This document shows, in pieces, positions 1-7,907 of a DNA stretch of 64,000 bases (position 1 is the first letter of the stretch; every line of letters begins with the position of its first letter). This DNA comes from Myxococcus xanthus (GTDB lineage Bacteria; Myxococcota; Myxococcia; Myxococcales; Myxococcaceae): contig NZ_JABFNS010000009.1 in the NCBI RefSeq assembly GCF_013116825.1, forward strand, positions 32,533 through 96,532. Reading direction: 5' to 3'. Under the pieces are notes generated by a model, which ran no database searches, had not been told where the DNA came from, and was given only the letters and a program-made list of their open reading frames with translations. The position numbers and the translations under genes are program-made.

Positions 1-1
1 C

Positions 2-790
2 TCCGTTGGCGCCGCGGCGGACGGCCCCCTCGTCCACCTCGCCCTCGACACGGAGCTGACACCGGACGTGGGGTACGAGGTGCTCGTGGAGGGCGTGACG
101 GACGCCCACGGCAACCTGGTGCTCGCCCCCTACCACCGCGCCACCTTCGCGGGCTTCCGGCCGGCCAGGCCGCCCTCCCGGAGCTTCCAGCTCTGGGACA
201 TGCTGCCGCGCCACAACCGTCGCGACGACGTCACGGGAGACTTGCACCGCTTCATCTCTTGTCTCCAGGAGGTGACGGACTTGCTCCTCTCTGACTTGGA
301 CGCCTTCCCCGACGTCTTCGACTTGGAGCGCGCGCCGGGGGCATTCCTGGACGCCATCCTCCAGGACTTGGGAAACCCCTTCGCCTTCGAGTTGGACGTC
401 CTCGCCCGGCGCCGGCTGGCCTCCGTCCTCGTGGACATGTACCGACAGAAGGGCACGGCCCTGGGCCTGCGCAACGCCATCCGCTTCTTCCTCGGCATCG
501 AGGTTCGGGCCATCTCCCCCTTCGCCTCGGACACCCTCGTGCTGGGCGAGTCCGAGCTGGGCGTGGACTGGGTGCTGGGCCCCTCGGAGCGCTTCGCCCG
601 CTACGCCTTCAACGTCGAGGTGGAGCGTCTCCTCTCGCCCGCGGAGCGCCAGCGCCTGCGCACCCTCGTCGAGTACCTCAAGCCCGCCCACACCCACTTT
701 GTGGACCTGGTGGAGCCCCTGCCGCCCATTCTCCCGGAGCACTGGGAGCTGGGACTCAGCGAGTTGGGCGAGACGACGTTGCTGCACTGA
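2..790 (+). CDS. Phage tail protein, P2 gpI / TIGR02242-like (5'-truncated)
   Basis: The frame is open to the window edge, so the N-terminus is missing; the GTG at 68 is probably internal. The first part reads like the end of an Ig-like or beta-rich domain ([19 protein letters not shown]). The rest has the baseplate-protein pattern: a helical segment ending in a disc-proximal [12 protein letters not shown], then [20 protein letters not shown] and IRFFLGIEV, which matches the RGT-x2-GL signature of TIGR02242 and P2 gpI tail proteins. Such proteins join baseplate to fibres in phage tails and contractile injection systems. The fibre-like gene starts 64 bp downstream. Whether this is a prophage or a domesticated tail cannot be told, because the rest lies outside the window. 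Confidence 0.8.
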   Translation, partial: SVGAAADGPLVHLALDTELTPDVGYEVLVEGVTDAHGNLVLAPYHRATFAGFRPARPPSRSFQLWDMLPRHNRRDDVTGDLHRFISCLQEVTDLLLSDLDAFPDVFDLERAPGAFLDAILQDLGNPFAFELDVLARRRLASVLVDMYRQKGTALGLRNAIRFFLGIEVRAISPFASDTLVLGESELGVDWVLGPSERFARYAFNVEVERLLSPAERQRLRTLVEYLKPAHTHFVDLVEPLPPILPEHWELGLSELGETTLLH

Positions 791-854
791 CGTCCGCCCT
801 GCATGTCCCCGATTTCTCGCGCCCTGCCTTTGCCTTCCTCTGGAGGGCACAGGC

Positions 855-2765
855 ATGAGCAACCGGCTGGATTTTTTCTTCAGGCAACGTGTCAGCGAGG
901 CCGAGCTGGATTTGGCCTTCGCGCAGTTGGAACAGGCGGACCGAAACCTCGCCTCGGACTTGGGCGTCCACGGTGTCATCTCTGGGGCAGTGCCCGCGCC
1001 GCACTCCCCCGTGCCCAACCTCTCCGTCGACCTGACGGCCCCGGGCCGCGCCTACGACAACCTCGGCCAGCGCATCTTCTTCGGCACCGGGCAGACGGTG
1101 GACTGCGCCATGGACGTCTCCGGCATCCCCACCGACGTCTCCACCTCCGGCAGCGAGAGGTGGCTGGGCGTCTTCCTGCGCTTCACCCGCCTGCTGTCCG
1201 AGCCGCGCACGGACGGCAACTCCCAGCAGGTATACTTCCGCCGCGACGAGTCCTTCGAGCTGGTCGTGCGCCAGGCGCCGGAGGGCCCTGCCGGCCAAGC
1301 GCCCAAGCCAGCCCTCCAACCCGACGAACTGCTGTTGTGTGACGTCCGGCGCCGCCCGGGGCAGACGCAAATTCTCGCCGCGGACTTGGACACCTCTCGC
1401 CGCCAGGCCTTCATCTTCGCCCGGGGAACCTCCGTGGCCGTGGAGAGCGGCACCTGGGACGTCCTGAGCCCCAGCGCGGACACGGTGCAGGCGACGTTGG
1501 ACTCGGTGGACGGCGAGTTCGCCGGGCACTACTCCGGCGACACCCGGAGGCATGAGGCCGGTGCCGTTGACTACGCTCCCTACGGCTTTCTCACCTCCAC
1601 CACCGTGCAGGAGGCCGTGGACGAAGTCGTCGAGAAGCTCTCCTCGGCCGCCGCTGGCACACCGGGCGCCTCCCGCGTGGGCGCGGACGCGGTGCCCGGC
1701 ACACCCAACCTCCTTCCGGCGGGCACCGTGGACGTGCAGCTCTCCTCGCTGCTGGGCTTCCTCAACGCCCACCAGGGCGCGGCCACCGGCGCCCACCACG
1801 CCAGCGCCATTGGCGCCACACCCCACGGCTACGTCAGCAGCACCAGCGTGCAGGCCCAGCTCCAGGAGGTCGTCACCCGCCTCGGCGAGACGACGGCAAA
1901 CAGCCCCGGCGCCTCTCGTGTCGGAGGAGACGCGCTGGCCGGGACGCCCCACTCCCTCCCTGCCAGCAGTCTGCGGCAGCAGGTGGCCGCGCTGCTGGGC
2001 TTCCTCAACGGGCACGTCACCCAGCCCGCCGATGCGCATGCAGCCTCCGCCGTCTCCGTCGCGGATGCTGGCAACCTGCTGACGGCAGGCACCGTCGAAG
2101 CGGCCCTCGCGGAAGTCCTCTCGGCCTTCAGCGGAGGGCACTTCCGCGGCAACGAGACGGCGGCGGGCCAGCACAAGGCCATCCTCCAGCCCGTCCTCGG
2201 CGCCGGCCGCGTCCTTCTTCTCGACGCCCAGGGCGCGGGCGGCGTCGCCGCGCGGCTGCGCCTCTACGCCGACAGCGACTCGGTGTGGTTCACGCTCAAC
2301 GCCGCCTGGAATGGGAGCGCCTGGGCCCGGGACACCACCGGCGCGGCTGCCGCCGGCTTCCGCCTCTCGCGCAACGAGGTGGAGTTCCTCCATGACGCCA
2401 GCCTCACCGCCACCTTCGCCTCCTGGACGCGCACCTTGCGACTCCCCCTGAGTAGCACCGCCAACAACACCTCCTTCGAGCTGGCGGGCAGCGTGCGCGA
2501 GGTGGGCCGGCTCGGCCTCCAGTACAGCAATAGCGACACCGCCGCGCACGACAACCTGTCCGGGGGAGGCTCGGTGACGTTCCGCAGTCGCTTCCCCTCC
2601 GCGCCCTCCTCCATCACCCTCAGCCCCTACGCCTTCTCCGGAAGCTTCGTCGGCAATCCCACCGTCATGGTGCCGGATAGAGACGGCTTCGCCTTCTACA
2701 GCCACCAAAACCTTCCAGGCCTCGCCGCGACGTACTGGTTCGGCTCGTACACCGCTGTCGCGTAA
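855..2765 (+). CDS. Tail-fibre-like structural protein with tandem repeats
   Basis: 636 aa. The ATG at 855 is chosen because GGAGG lies 8 bp upstream; the frame is open further up but overlaps the tail gene. The N-terminal 230 residues are beta-rich with no motif I recognise. Residues about 240-400 hold two roughly 80-residue repeats, each with PGASRVG, GTP-x3-LPA, LLGFLN and a closing H-x-ASA motif, typical of phage fibre shaft repeats. The C-terminal 200 residues are a Gly/Ser/Thr-rich beta region that could be the receptor-binding tip. It sits directly after a gpI-like tail gene and 10 bp before a CxxC protein, so it is probably co-transcribed. Fibre function is inferred from position and repeats only. 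Confidence 0.65.
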   Translation: MSNRLDFFFRQRVSEAELDLAFAQLEQADRNLASDLGVHGVISGAVPAPHSPVPNLSVDLTAPGRAYDNLGQRIFFGTGQTVDCAMDVSGIPTDVSTSGSERWLGVFLRFTRLLSEPRTDGNSQQVYFRRDESFELVVRQAPEGPAGQAPKPALQPDELLLCDVRRRPGQTQILAADLDTSRRQAFIFARGTSVAVESGTWDVLSPSADTVQATLDSVDGEFAGHYSGDTRRHEAGAVDYAPYGFLTSTTVQEAVDEVVEKLSSAAAGTPGASRVGADAVPGTPNLLPAGTVDVQLSSLLGFLNAHQGAATGAHHASAIGATPHGYVSSTSVQAQLQEVVTRLGETTANSPGASRVGGDALAGTPHSLPASSLRQQVAALLGFLNGHVTQPADAHAASAVSVADAGNLLTAGTVEAALAEVLSAFSGGHFRGNETAAGQHKAILQPVLGAGRVLLLDAQGAGGVAARLRLYADSDSVWFTLNAAWNGSAWARDTTGAAAAGFRLSRNEVEFLHDASLTATFASWTRTLRLPLSSTANNTSFELAGSVREVGRLGLQYSNSDTAAHDNLSGGGSVTFRSRFPSAPSSITLSPYAFSGSFVGNPTVMVPDRDGFAFYSHQNLPGLAATYWFGSYTAVA

Positions 2766-2775
2766 GGGCGCCCCC

Positions 2776-3213
2776 ATGGCCATTCACGAAGTCACCACCG
2801 AGGACGTACTTCAGCGCTGCGCCCGGTGCGGCAGCGGCAATCGCCTCTCCCTCGACACCCTCGAGGTCGGCGTCGCCCGTCGGGAGGACGTGGACGACAG
2901 CCTCGTCCAGCTCCCTCCCTGTCCCGCCTGCCGCTCCACCGAATTTCTCATCCGCGCCTCCGAGAGCGAGCCGGCGCATCCGGCGCCAGGGAGCTTCGGA
3001 CACCTGCACCGACTCCTCGTCGGCCATGTCCACGCAGAGCTCGTCCAGCGCGGACGCCTGCATACGGTGCTCAAGCCCAAGGGGGGCGGCGCCAGAAAGG
3101 TGGCCGTGCATCCCCTGTCGCAGGAGGCTCGCGAGCGCTGGTTTCCGCAGGGCTTGCGCATCGCGGTGCCCGCCAACGAGGAGCCCCGCGCCCCTGAAGA
3201 GCCCAGCCAATAG
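2776..3213 (+). CDS. Small CxxC zinc-ribbon-like protein of the tail cluster
   Basis: 145 aa, starting 10 bp after the fibre gene. It has CARCGSG near residue 15 and CPACRS near residue 49, which together could bind one zinc ion as a split ribbon. A His-rich helix (HLHRLLVGHVHAEL) follows near residue 76. The tail is basic, then Glu/Pro-rich. I do not recognise the family. Position at the end of the structural run suggests a tail-assembly or tail-associated role, which is inference. Confidence 0.65.
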   Translation: MAIHEVTTEDVLQRCARCGSGNRLSLDTLEVGVARREDVDDSLVQLPPCPACRSTEFLIRASESEPAHPAPGSFGHLHRLLVGHVHAELVQRGRLHTVLKPKGGGARKVAVHPLSQEARERWFPQGLRIAVPANEEPRAPEEPSQ

Positions 3214-3282
3214 ACATACACCGTCAGTAAAACAGCCCCTCGCGCCGCGATGCCCCGGGGCGTCGCGAATCCCTCGTTCCTC

Positions 3283-3318
3283 GACTTGCTATGTCCCCAA
3301 GACAGAGCGTGTATGTCT
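3283..3318 (+). promoter_or_regulatory. Shared upstream element, copy 1 (GACTTG-N16-GAGCGTGTATGTCT)
   Basis: First of six copies. GACTTG is followed by exactly 16 bp and then GAGCGTGTATGTCT, 71 bp before the start codon of the 98-aa gene. Two boxes at a fixed distance suggest a promoter for an alternative (ECF- or phage-type) sigma factor, or a bipartite activator site; it does not fit a sigma-70 promoter well. Confidence 0.6.
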
Positions 3319-3353
3319 TCACGCGCTGCCCACTGCGCGACAGGGAGACACGC

Positions 3354-3650
3354 ATGTTTATCGGCACTGACACCACCTACATCGGCAATGAAATCCCCGG
3401 GCTCCGGGGGCAGAGGGTCCGCATCTTCGCGGTGCTGCGCGGTGGCCTCCGCCCCGACGCCAACCCGGACGCGGACGACTACTACGTGAATGACAACGAA
3501 AAACTGGCGCGTCTCGGAGGTGCAACGGCCGAGGACTGCATCGACGCGGCTCCCATTCACCCGGACGGAACCACCTCCTTCGTGCATGTCGACCCGCGCG
3601 CCATCGACCTGGAGTGCTTCGCGCATCTGCAAAAGCCCAGCGCACAATGA
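3354..3650 (+). CDS. Small protein of unknown function (98 aa)
   Basis: The ATG at 3354 has AGGGAG 7 bp upstream and lies 71 bp after shared element 1. The frame is open further up but without a ribosome site. The product is acidic (DANPDADDYYVNDNEK) and has no Cys or membrane segment. Its stop codon overlaps the start of shared element 2, so each gene here seems to have its own control element rather than read-through alone. I do not recognise the family. Confidence 0.6.
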   Translation: MFIGTDTTYIGNEIPGLRGQRVRIFAVLRGGLRPDANPDADDYYVNDNEKLARLGGATAEDCIDAAPIHPDGTTSFVHVDPRAIDLECFAHLQKPSAQ

Positions 3651-3684
3651 CTTGCCATGCGCGCGAAACAGAGCGCGTATGTCT
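3649..3684 (+). promoter_or_regulatory. Shared upstream element, copy 2
   Basis: GACTTG-N16-GAGCGCGTATGTCT, 73 bp before the start codon of the next small gene. It is nearly identical to copy 3 through the 16 bp spacer and beyond, because gene and element were duplicated together. Confidence 0.6.
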
Positions 3685-3721
3685 CACGCGCGACGCCCAA
3701 GGCGCACGAAAGGACAAAACA

Positions 3722-3952
3722 ATGACACCCCGCAAGCCCGGCCCCGCCAACGCCTCGAAGCCCGCCCAGGCGCCCGCAGAGACCCTCGAGCGCATTGCGC
3801 GCGAGGAAATGGACATCGAAACACTAGAGAAGCGATGGAGCGACAGCCTCGACTTCCACAACGTGTCGGTTTGGGGAGTGAAGGCTGCGCTCGAAGCGGC
3901 GTACCAAGCCGGTAAGCGCGACGCCGGCAACACTCCCGCCGTCACCCCGTAG
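3722..3952 (+). CDS. Small helical protein, tandem paralogue A (76 aa)
   Basis: The ATG at 3722 is chosen because the paralogue downstream starts at the identical ATGACACCC context; AAAGGA lies about 6 bp upstream. The N-terminus is Pro/Ala-rich and the C-terminal half is helical: AETLERIAREEM, SDSLD and ALEAAYQAGKRDA. The next gene shares all of these blocks. No known domain is recognised. The size and helical content would suit a dimeric regulator or decoy, but nothing in the sequence decides this. Confidence 0.6.
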   Translation: MTPRKPGPANASKPAQAPAETLERIAREEMDIETLEKRWSDSLDFHNVSVWGVKAALEAAYQAGKRDAGNTPAVTP

Positions 3953-3986
3953 CACCTCGGGCCCTCTCCCAAACCCAGCGCTCAAT

Positions 3987-4022
3987 GACTTGCCATGCGC
4001 GCGAACCAGAGCGCATATGCCT
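3987..4022 (+). promoter_or_regulatory. Shared upstream element, copy 3
   Basis: GACTTG-N16-GAGCGCATATGCCT, 75 bp before the start of paralogue B. It carries two transitions in the downstream box relative to copy 2. Confidence 0.6.
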
Positions 4023-4061
4023 CACACGCGCCTGCCCAAGGCGCGCAGGGAGGACGAAACA

Positions 4062-4286
4062 ATGACACCCATCAAGCCCCGCTCCAGCAGCCCCTCGAAG
4101 CCCGCCCGGGCGCCCGCAGAAACCCTCGAACGCGTTGCGCGCGAGGAGATGAACATTGAAACACTGAAGACACGCAATAGCGACAGCCTCGACATTTACG
4201 AAGTGGCGGTATGGCAACTGAGGGACGCCCTCGAAGCGGCCTACCAAGCCGGCAAGCGCGACGCCAGCAACACACCCACCAAGTAG
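4062..4286 (+). CDS. Small helical protein, tandem paralogue B (74 aa)
   Basis: It starts at the same ATGACACCC context as paralogue A, with AGGGAGGA about 8 bp upstream. It keeps the blocks SKPARAPAETLER, AREEM-x-IETL, SDSLD and ALEAAYQAGKRDA while spacers have diverged, so both copies appear to be under selection as proteins. The duplication unit is about 340 bp and includes the upstream element. Function unknown. Confidence 0.6.
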   Translation: MTPIKPRSSSPSKPARAPAETLERVAREEMNIETLKTRNSDSLDIYEVAVWQLRDALEAAYQAGKRDASNTPTK

Positions 4287-4395
4287 TCCACCACCACCGA
4301 CGCCCCGCCCAGCGGGGCAGCCGCGCACGAGGGCCGCCGGGCCGCCCCCGTGAACGGCAGACGTGTACCCACGGCCCGGAAAGGAAAACACCACC

Positions 4396-5031
4396 ATGCC
4401 TCGCAACGCCGCACCGAAGACGACGAAGACGACGAAGACGAAGATGCTGGAGTCCATGAACCTGACGGAGCTGCGCGCCCGGTACCGCGAAGTCGTGGGC
4501 GAGGAGACGCGCAGCCCCAACAGGACGCACCTCATCCGCCGCATCGAGGAGGCACTCGCCGCGAAGAAGCGGAGAAGCCCCACCCACCGGGCGACGGCCG
4601 CCACCCCCAGCGCGCCTCCGGCGCCTGCCGCACGGGCCGACACCCCGTCCGAGGGCACGCAGCCGGCCCCCCGACGCGGGCGCTTCGCCAACATGTCGCT
4701 CGAGGAGGTGCAGGCGAAGTACCGCGAAGTCGTGGGACGCCCGACAGGCAGCAGCGACATCCCCTACCTCAAGTGGAAGATTCGGGAGGCGGAGGCCGGG
4801 CGCGTGCCGGTGGGCCCCCGTCCCGAGCGCGAGGTGAAGGTGGGCGAGGACGGCAAGCGCGTCATCCCCCTCTCCTTCGACGCGGAGGACTTGGCGGTCC
4901 TGGACAAGGCCTGGCGCGACGCGGGCATCCCGAGCCGGACTCGTTTCTTCAAGCGCGCGGTCCACCGAGAACTCACGGCCATGGGCGCCACCGAAGCCGC
5001 CGCGCGCTTCGCCCCAAAAGAGGAGGAGTGA
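4396..5031 (+). CDS. DUF2924/SAP-like repeat protein with C-terminal ribbon-helix-helix-like domain
   Basis: 211 aa. The ATG at 4396 follows GGAAAGGA; an in-frame GTG at 4363 lacks a site. A basic N-terminus (KTTKTTKTK) is followed by two copies of a motif L-x-A-x-YREVVG-x8-(L)-x2-(R/K)I-x-EA, at about residues 20-57 and 97-135. The same pattern appears in the DUF2924 protein at 57.5-58.1 kb. Residues about 155-195 (VIPLSFDAEDLAVLDKAW, then TRFFKRAVHREL) resemble a ribbon-helix-helix fold. Two DNA-binding-type modules suggest a nucleoid- or DNA-binding role in the phage-like region; this is inference from pattern. Confidence 0.65.
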   Translation: MPRNAAPKTTKTTKTKMLESMNLTELRARYREVVGEETRSPNRTHLIRRIEEALAAKKRRSPTHRATAATPSAPPAPAARADTPSEGTQPAPRRGRFANMSLEEVQAKYREVVGRPTGSSDIPYLKWKIREAEAGRVPVGPRPEREVKVGEDGKRVIPLSFDAEDLAVLDKAWRDAGIPSRTRFFKRAVHRELTAMGATEAAARFAPKEEE

Positions 5032-5205
5032 GGCCCGTACCCACTCGCCCCAGCAGGACAACGAATAGGCCGAGAGGCCCCCAACCCGGACGCGCTCCGC
5101 CCCGCCGTCCACACGCGAGGCGGGCGCCAACATCGCCGTGAAGTGGAACACCGCCCGAGACCTTCGACCGGCCCCTCTTTCAACGCAGTCCCCCAAGGGA
5201 ACAAC

Positions 5206-5391
5206 ATGAAGACACGCAGCGAATTGGAAGCAATGACCGTCAAGAAACTGCGCCGCTATGTCATCGACACCGGAAACAGTTTCCCCTACCTGGGGGAAAC
5301 CAGGAAGTCGGAGATCATCGACAAGCTGATGAAGATTCAAGCCGAGCGGGAGGGCACGAAGCCCGCCCCTGCCTCCAAGAGGGCGCCCTAG
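5206..5391 (+). CDS. SAP-domain-like mini-protein (61 aa)
   Basis: The ATG at 5206 has AAGGGA 6 bp upstream. Residues 5-45 (LEAMTVKKLRRYV, then TRKSEIIDKLMKI) fit the SAP helix-extension-helix pattern: L-x2-M-x-V-x2-L, a short turn with Gly/Tyr, then K-x2-II-x-KL. The rest is a basic Lys/Pro tail. SAP-type proteins bind AT-rich or structured DNA. With the preceding gene it makes two adjacent genes coding for short helical DNA-binding-like modules. No copy of the shared GACTTG element is seen upstream. Confidence 0.6.
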   Translation: MKTRSELEAMTVKKLRRYVIDTGNSFPYLGETRKSEIIDKLMKIQAEREGTKPAPASKRAP

Positions 5392-5584
5392 CCGCAGCCC
5401 CTCTCCATTCGAGGGCCTTGCCGGGCTGCGACAGGCGCGTCCGGCAAGCCACGCGAGCAGGCCGAAATAGGGCCCGAGCGCACACGCCCTGCCTCACCGC
5501 CAGCCACGTGCTCCATCAGGAACAGCGTCCCGGCCCGAACGCCAACGCCCCGGACAGCACATACATCCCAAAGACAGCAGAGTA

Positions 5585-5620
5585 GACTTGATACGCTCAC
5601 CCACAAGAGCGTGTATGCCT
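5585..5620 (+). promoter_or_regulatory. Shared upstream element, copy 4
   Basis: GACTTG-N16-GAGCGTGTATGCCT, then TTCGCGACGGG, a downstream block shared with copies 5 and 6. The start codon is 84 bp from the first base. Confidence 0.6.
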
Positions 5621-5668
5621 TTCGCGACGGGCAACAAAGCACCGCGCGACTCCGCAGGAATATCGACT

Positions 5669-6007
5669 ATGAGCGCCACGGCCATCCCTACCTTCATCGT
5701 CCCGGTCAAGGTTGTTGATTTCAGCAACACCGTATTGACGCTGACCCTCGGCAAGAGCCGGTACGGCACGGCCCAGCCGCAACTGGACATCTTCCTTCAG
5801 CCCGGCGCCACCCACCGGCAGGTGAGCGCGCTGCTCCACACCTTCGCCGCCAGCCTGGAGCTGAACACCCCCAACAGCGAGCGGTGGATTGTGCAGTCCG
5901 AGCGCCTCTCGGAGCCGAACCACGGCCGCATCTACCTGGAGCTGGCCGAAGGCGACGAGGCCGAGGCCATGCGGGGCATGGCGCTCCTCAACATACTGCT
6001 GGGCTGA
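5669..6007 (+). CDS. Small alpha/beta protein, paralogue 1, ending in LLG (112 aa)
   Basis: The ATG at 5669 has AGGAA about 8 bp upstream. It is a paralogue of the next gene: RYG-x2-QP, then alternating strands and a helix, then Y-x-ELAEG, a helix containing EAM, and a hydrophobic end. The pattern (strand, helix, strand, strand, helix) would suit a ferredoxin-like fold. The protein ends Leu-Leu-Gly. It lies under shared element 4 and upstream of the amidoligase. A role as modification substrate is only a possibility; a subunit or regulator is just as likely. Confidence 0.6.
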   Translation: MSATAIPTFIVPVKVVDFSNTVLTLTLGKSRYGTAQPQLDIFLQPGATHRQVSALLHTFAASLELNTPNSERWIVQSERLSEPNHGRIYLELAEGDEAEAMRGMALLNILLG

Positions 6008-6116
6008 AGGAGAGGACGGCGGGAATCCGCGCCGCAGCACCGCGCGGGTTCCCGGCCATACGAAAGCCGTCCATGCTCGCGGACGCACTGCCTACAGGCG
6101 CCGCACCTCAAGACTC

Positions 6117-6152
6117 GACTTGCATAACGCATCAACAAGAGCGCGTATGTCT
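6117..6152 (+). promoter_or_regulatory. Shared upstream element, copy 5
   Basis: GACTTG-N16-GAGCGCGTATGTCT followed by TTCGCAACGGGG, 77 bp before the next start codon. Confidence 0.6.
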
Positions 6153-6193
6153 TTCGCAACGGGGCGACATCCCTACGAAACGCGAGGATAACG

Positions 6194-6499
6194 ATGGCCA
6201 CGACGAGCCAGCAACTGATGATGGTGGGACAGCGCACCGCGCGCTATGGGATTCCCCAGCCGTACATCGAGGTGCGATTCCCGAGGGAGATACGCCAGCG
6301 CACGCTGAACGCCGCCCTCCATCGCCTCTACGCCGATGTTGAGATGGCAACCTCGGAGCGAGAGTGCTGGAATGTACGCATTGAGCTGATCCCAGACATA
6401 CTCATGTACTCCGGGGGCTTCGTGTACGTGGAGCTTGCAGAGGGAACACCGGAGGAAGCGGAGCGGGCGATGGCGATGCTCAAGAGCCTCGTGGGCTGA
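6194..6499 (+). CDS. Small alpha/beta protein, paralogue 2, ending in LVG (101 aa)
   Basis: Starts at the ATG after GCGAGGATAACG. It aligns with the preceding gene over its whole length: ARYG-x-PQP, a central SERE-x-W (SER-x-W in the paralogue), YVELAEG, then a final helix and a Leu-Val-Gly end. It has no Cys and no membrane segment. Conservation of the C-terminal hydrophobic-hydrophobic-Gly in both copies, directly upstream of an amide-forming ligase, is noted as an observation and not as proof of substrate status. Confidence 0.6.
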   Translation: MATTSQQLMMVGQRTARYGIPQPYIEVRFPREIRQRTLNAALHRLYADVEMATSERECWNVRIELIPDILMYSGGFVYVELAEGTPEEAERAMAMLKSLVG

Positions 6500-6785
6500 C
6501 CCCTCCTGAGCCCCTCGGCATGCGGCGCGCGCACGCCAGGAGCCCTGCGCAGGTGAGAGGCTCTTCCGGCTGAATCAGCGGGCGAGGCAGTGGCAGTCCG
6601 CTCCGGGGTATGCCGCCAATCCCCAACGCCCTGCCGGCGAGACAATCACACACGCTGGAATTCCGCCTACCGCCGCCAATCCAGGCAGACTGGCCGCACC
6701 CATTCACAGGCGCCCGGCGCGAAAACCCGCGAATTCTCGCAACTATCCCAGACACCCGAAACCCACCCAACCAGACGTCGAAGAG

Positions 6786-6821
6786 GACTTGCCTCATTCG
6801 CGCACAAGAGCGTGTATGTGT
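6786..6821 (+). promoter_or_regulatory. Shared upstream element, copy 6
   Basis: GACTTG-N16-GAGCGTGTATGTGT followed by TTCGCGACGGGC. It is 83 bp upstream of the amidoligase start codon, placing the enzyme under the same control as the five preceding small genes. Confidence 0.6.
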
Positions 6822-6868
6822 TTCGCGACGGGCGCCACAGCCCCGCGCGAACGCGAGAGGCAAACTCC

Positions 6869-7822
6869 ATGAAGACGCTCCGGTTTGGAATTGAGATTGA
6901 AACGGTTGGCGCCAGCCGCCAGAAACTGGCCCACGCGATTCAGGGCGCGGTGGGCGGGCACGTTTCCGGCGACTACCGGGGCTGGCAGGTGACGGACCCC
7001 CAGGGCCGCGCCTGGAAGGTGGTGCCGGACGGCTCGCTGAGCGGGGGCGAGTACAGCGGCGAAATCGTCTCCCCCATCCTCACCTACCAGGACATGGACG
7101 CCTTACAGCAGGTGGTGCGCGCCGCACGCGAGGCCGGCGCTCGCGCCGACGCCTCCACCGGCATCCACATCCACGTCGACGGCAGCCGATTCGAGGCCCA
7201 GAGCGTCACCAACCTCGTGAAGATGATTCACAAGCAGGAGCGCCTCCTGGAGACCGCCCTCGGGGTGAGCGCCGCGCGGCTGAACCGCTTCTGCAAGCCC
7301 ATCGACGGGGCCTTCCTCCAGCGGCTGGAGGCCCGGCGCCCGCGCACCCTCCAGGACGTGAATGAGGCTTGGTACGGACGCCGCAACCTCGCCCCGCAGC
7401 GCTACGACTCCAGCCGCTACCACGGCCTCAACCTCAACAGCCTCTTCTTCCGGGGCACGATTGAATTCCGCTACTTCAACGGCTCGGTCCACGCGGGCGA
7501 GGTGAAGGCCTACGTCCAACTGGTGTTGGCCCTGGCCGCCCGCGCCCTGGCCTCGAAGGCCGCCTCCAGCAAGCGCCGCGACTTCAACCCCGCCACCGCC
7601 AAGTATGACTTCCGGGTGTTCCTCCTCCATCTCGGCCTCATCGGCGAGGAGTTCAAGACGGCCCGCCTCCACCTCCTCAAGCACCTGGAGGGCAGCGCCG
7701 CCTGGAAGGGCCAGCGCCGCGACAGGCGCGGCCCGGGTGGGGACGGCACCCCTGGCAGCGAGGACGCGCAGGGCGGCAGCGGGAGCGCCCAGGGCAACGC
7801 GCACGAAGCCCTCGCCGCCTGA
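6869..7822 (+). CDS. Amidoligase_2 family enzyme (GS/ATP-grasp-like amide ligase)
   Basis: 317 aa. The ATG at 6869 follows GAGAGG and fits shared element 6. The N-terminal FGIEIETV gives the paired metal-binding Glu residues of the glutamine-synthetase-like fold; GIHIHVD near residue 96 is the conserved His motif; and LNLNSLF with GTIEFRYF near residue 195-210 is the C-terminal Glu/Arg motif. The last 40 residues are low-complexity Gly/Ser/Asp. Family members are predicted to use ATP to form amide or isopeptide bonds. Two GGCT-like genes follow, an association described for this family in comparative genomics. The actual acceptor and donor are unknown here. Confidence 0.85.
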   Translation: MKTLRFGIEIETVGASRQKLAHAIQGAVGGHVSGDYRGWQVTDPQGRAWKVVPDGSLSGGEYSGEIVSPILTYQDMDALQQVVRAAREAGARADASTGIHIHVDGSRFEAQSVTNLVKMIHKQERLLETALGVSAARLNRFCKPIDGAFLQRLEARRPRTLQDVNEAWYGRRNLAPQRYDSSRYHGLNLNSLFFRGTIEFRYFNGSVHAGEVKAYVQLVLALAARALASKAASSKRRDFNPATAKYDFRVFLLHLGLIGEEFKTARLHLLKHLEGSAAWKGQRRDRRGPGGDGTPGSEDAQGGSGSAQGNAHEALAA

Positions 7823-7835
7823 AGCGGCCTTCACG

Positions 7836-7857
7836 CCAGGGCCCTTCGGGGCCCTGG
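7836..7857 (+). terminator. Perfect 9-bp hairpin with TTCG loop after the amidoligase
   Basis: CCAGGGCCC, loop TTCG, GGGCCCTGG. It starts 13 bp after the amidoligase stop. There is no T-tract, so it is more likely an mRNA-stability or partial attenuation hairpin than a full intrinsic terminator; the two GGCT genes lie just beyond. Confidence 0.5.
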
Positions 7858-7907
7858 TCGGCACTGACAACGGCGGGCCGCGCGCCCGCCCTCAACGCGA
7901 GAATCCT

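Noticed and set aside
756..2783. Long open frame on the minus strand (675 codons) opposite the fibre gene
   Set aside because: It mirrors the GC-rich plus-strand gene, has Gly/Ala/Val/Glu/Arg-biased composition without domains, and no ribosome site; the plus-strand protein shows real repeats.
3283..6821. Ordinary sigma-70 promoters for the six small genes
   Set aside because: With TTG as -35 and TATG as -10 the spacer would be 20 bp, and no TATAAT-like hexamer lies at 17 bp; the fixed N16 between GACTTG and GAGCG fits another type of recogniser.
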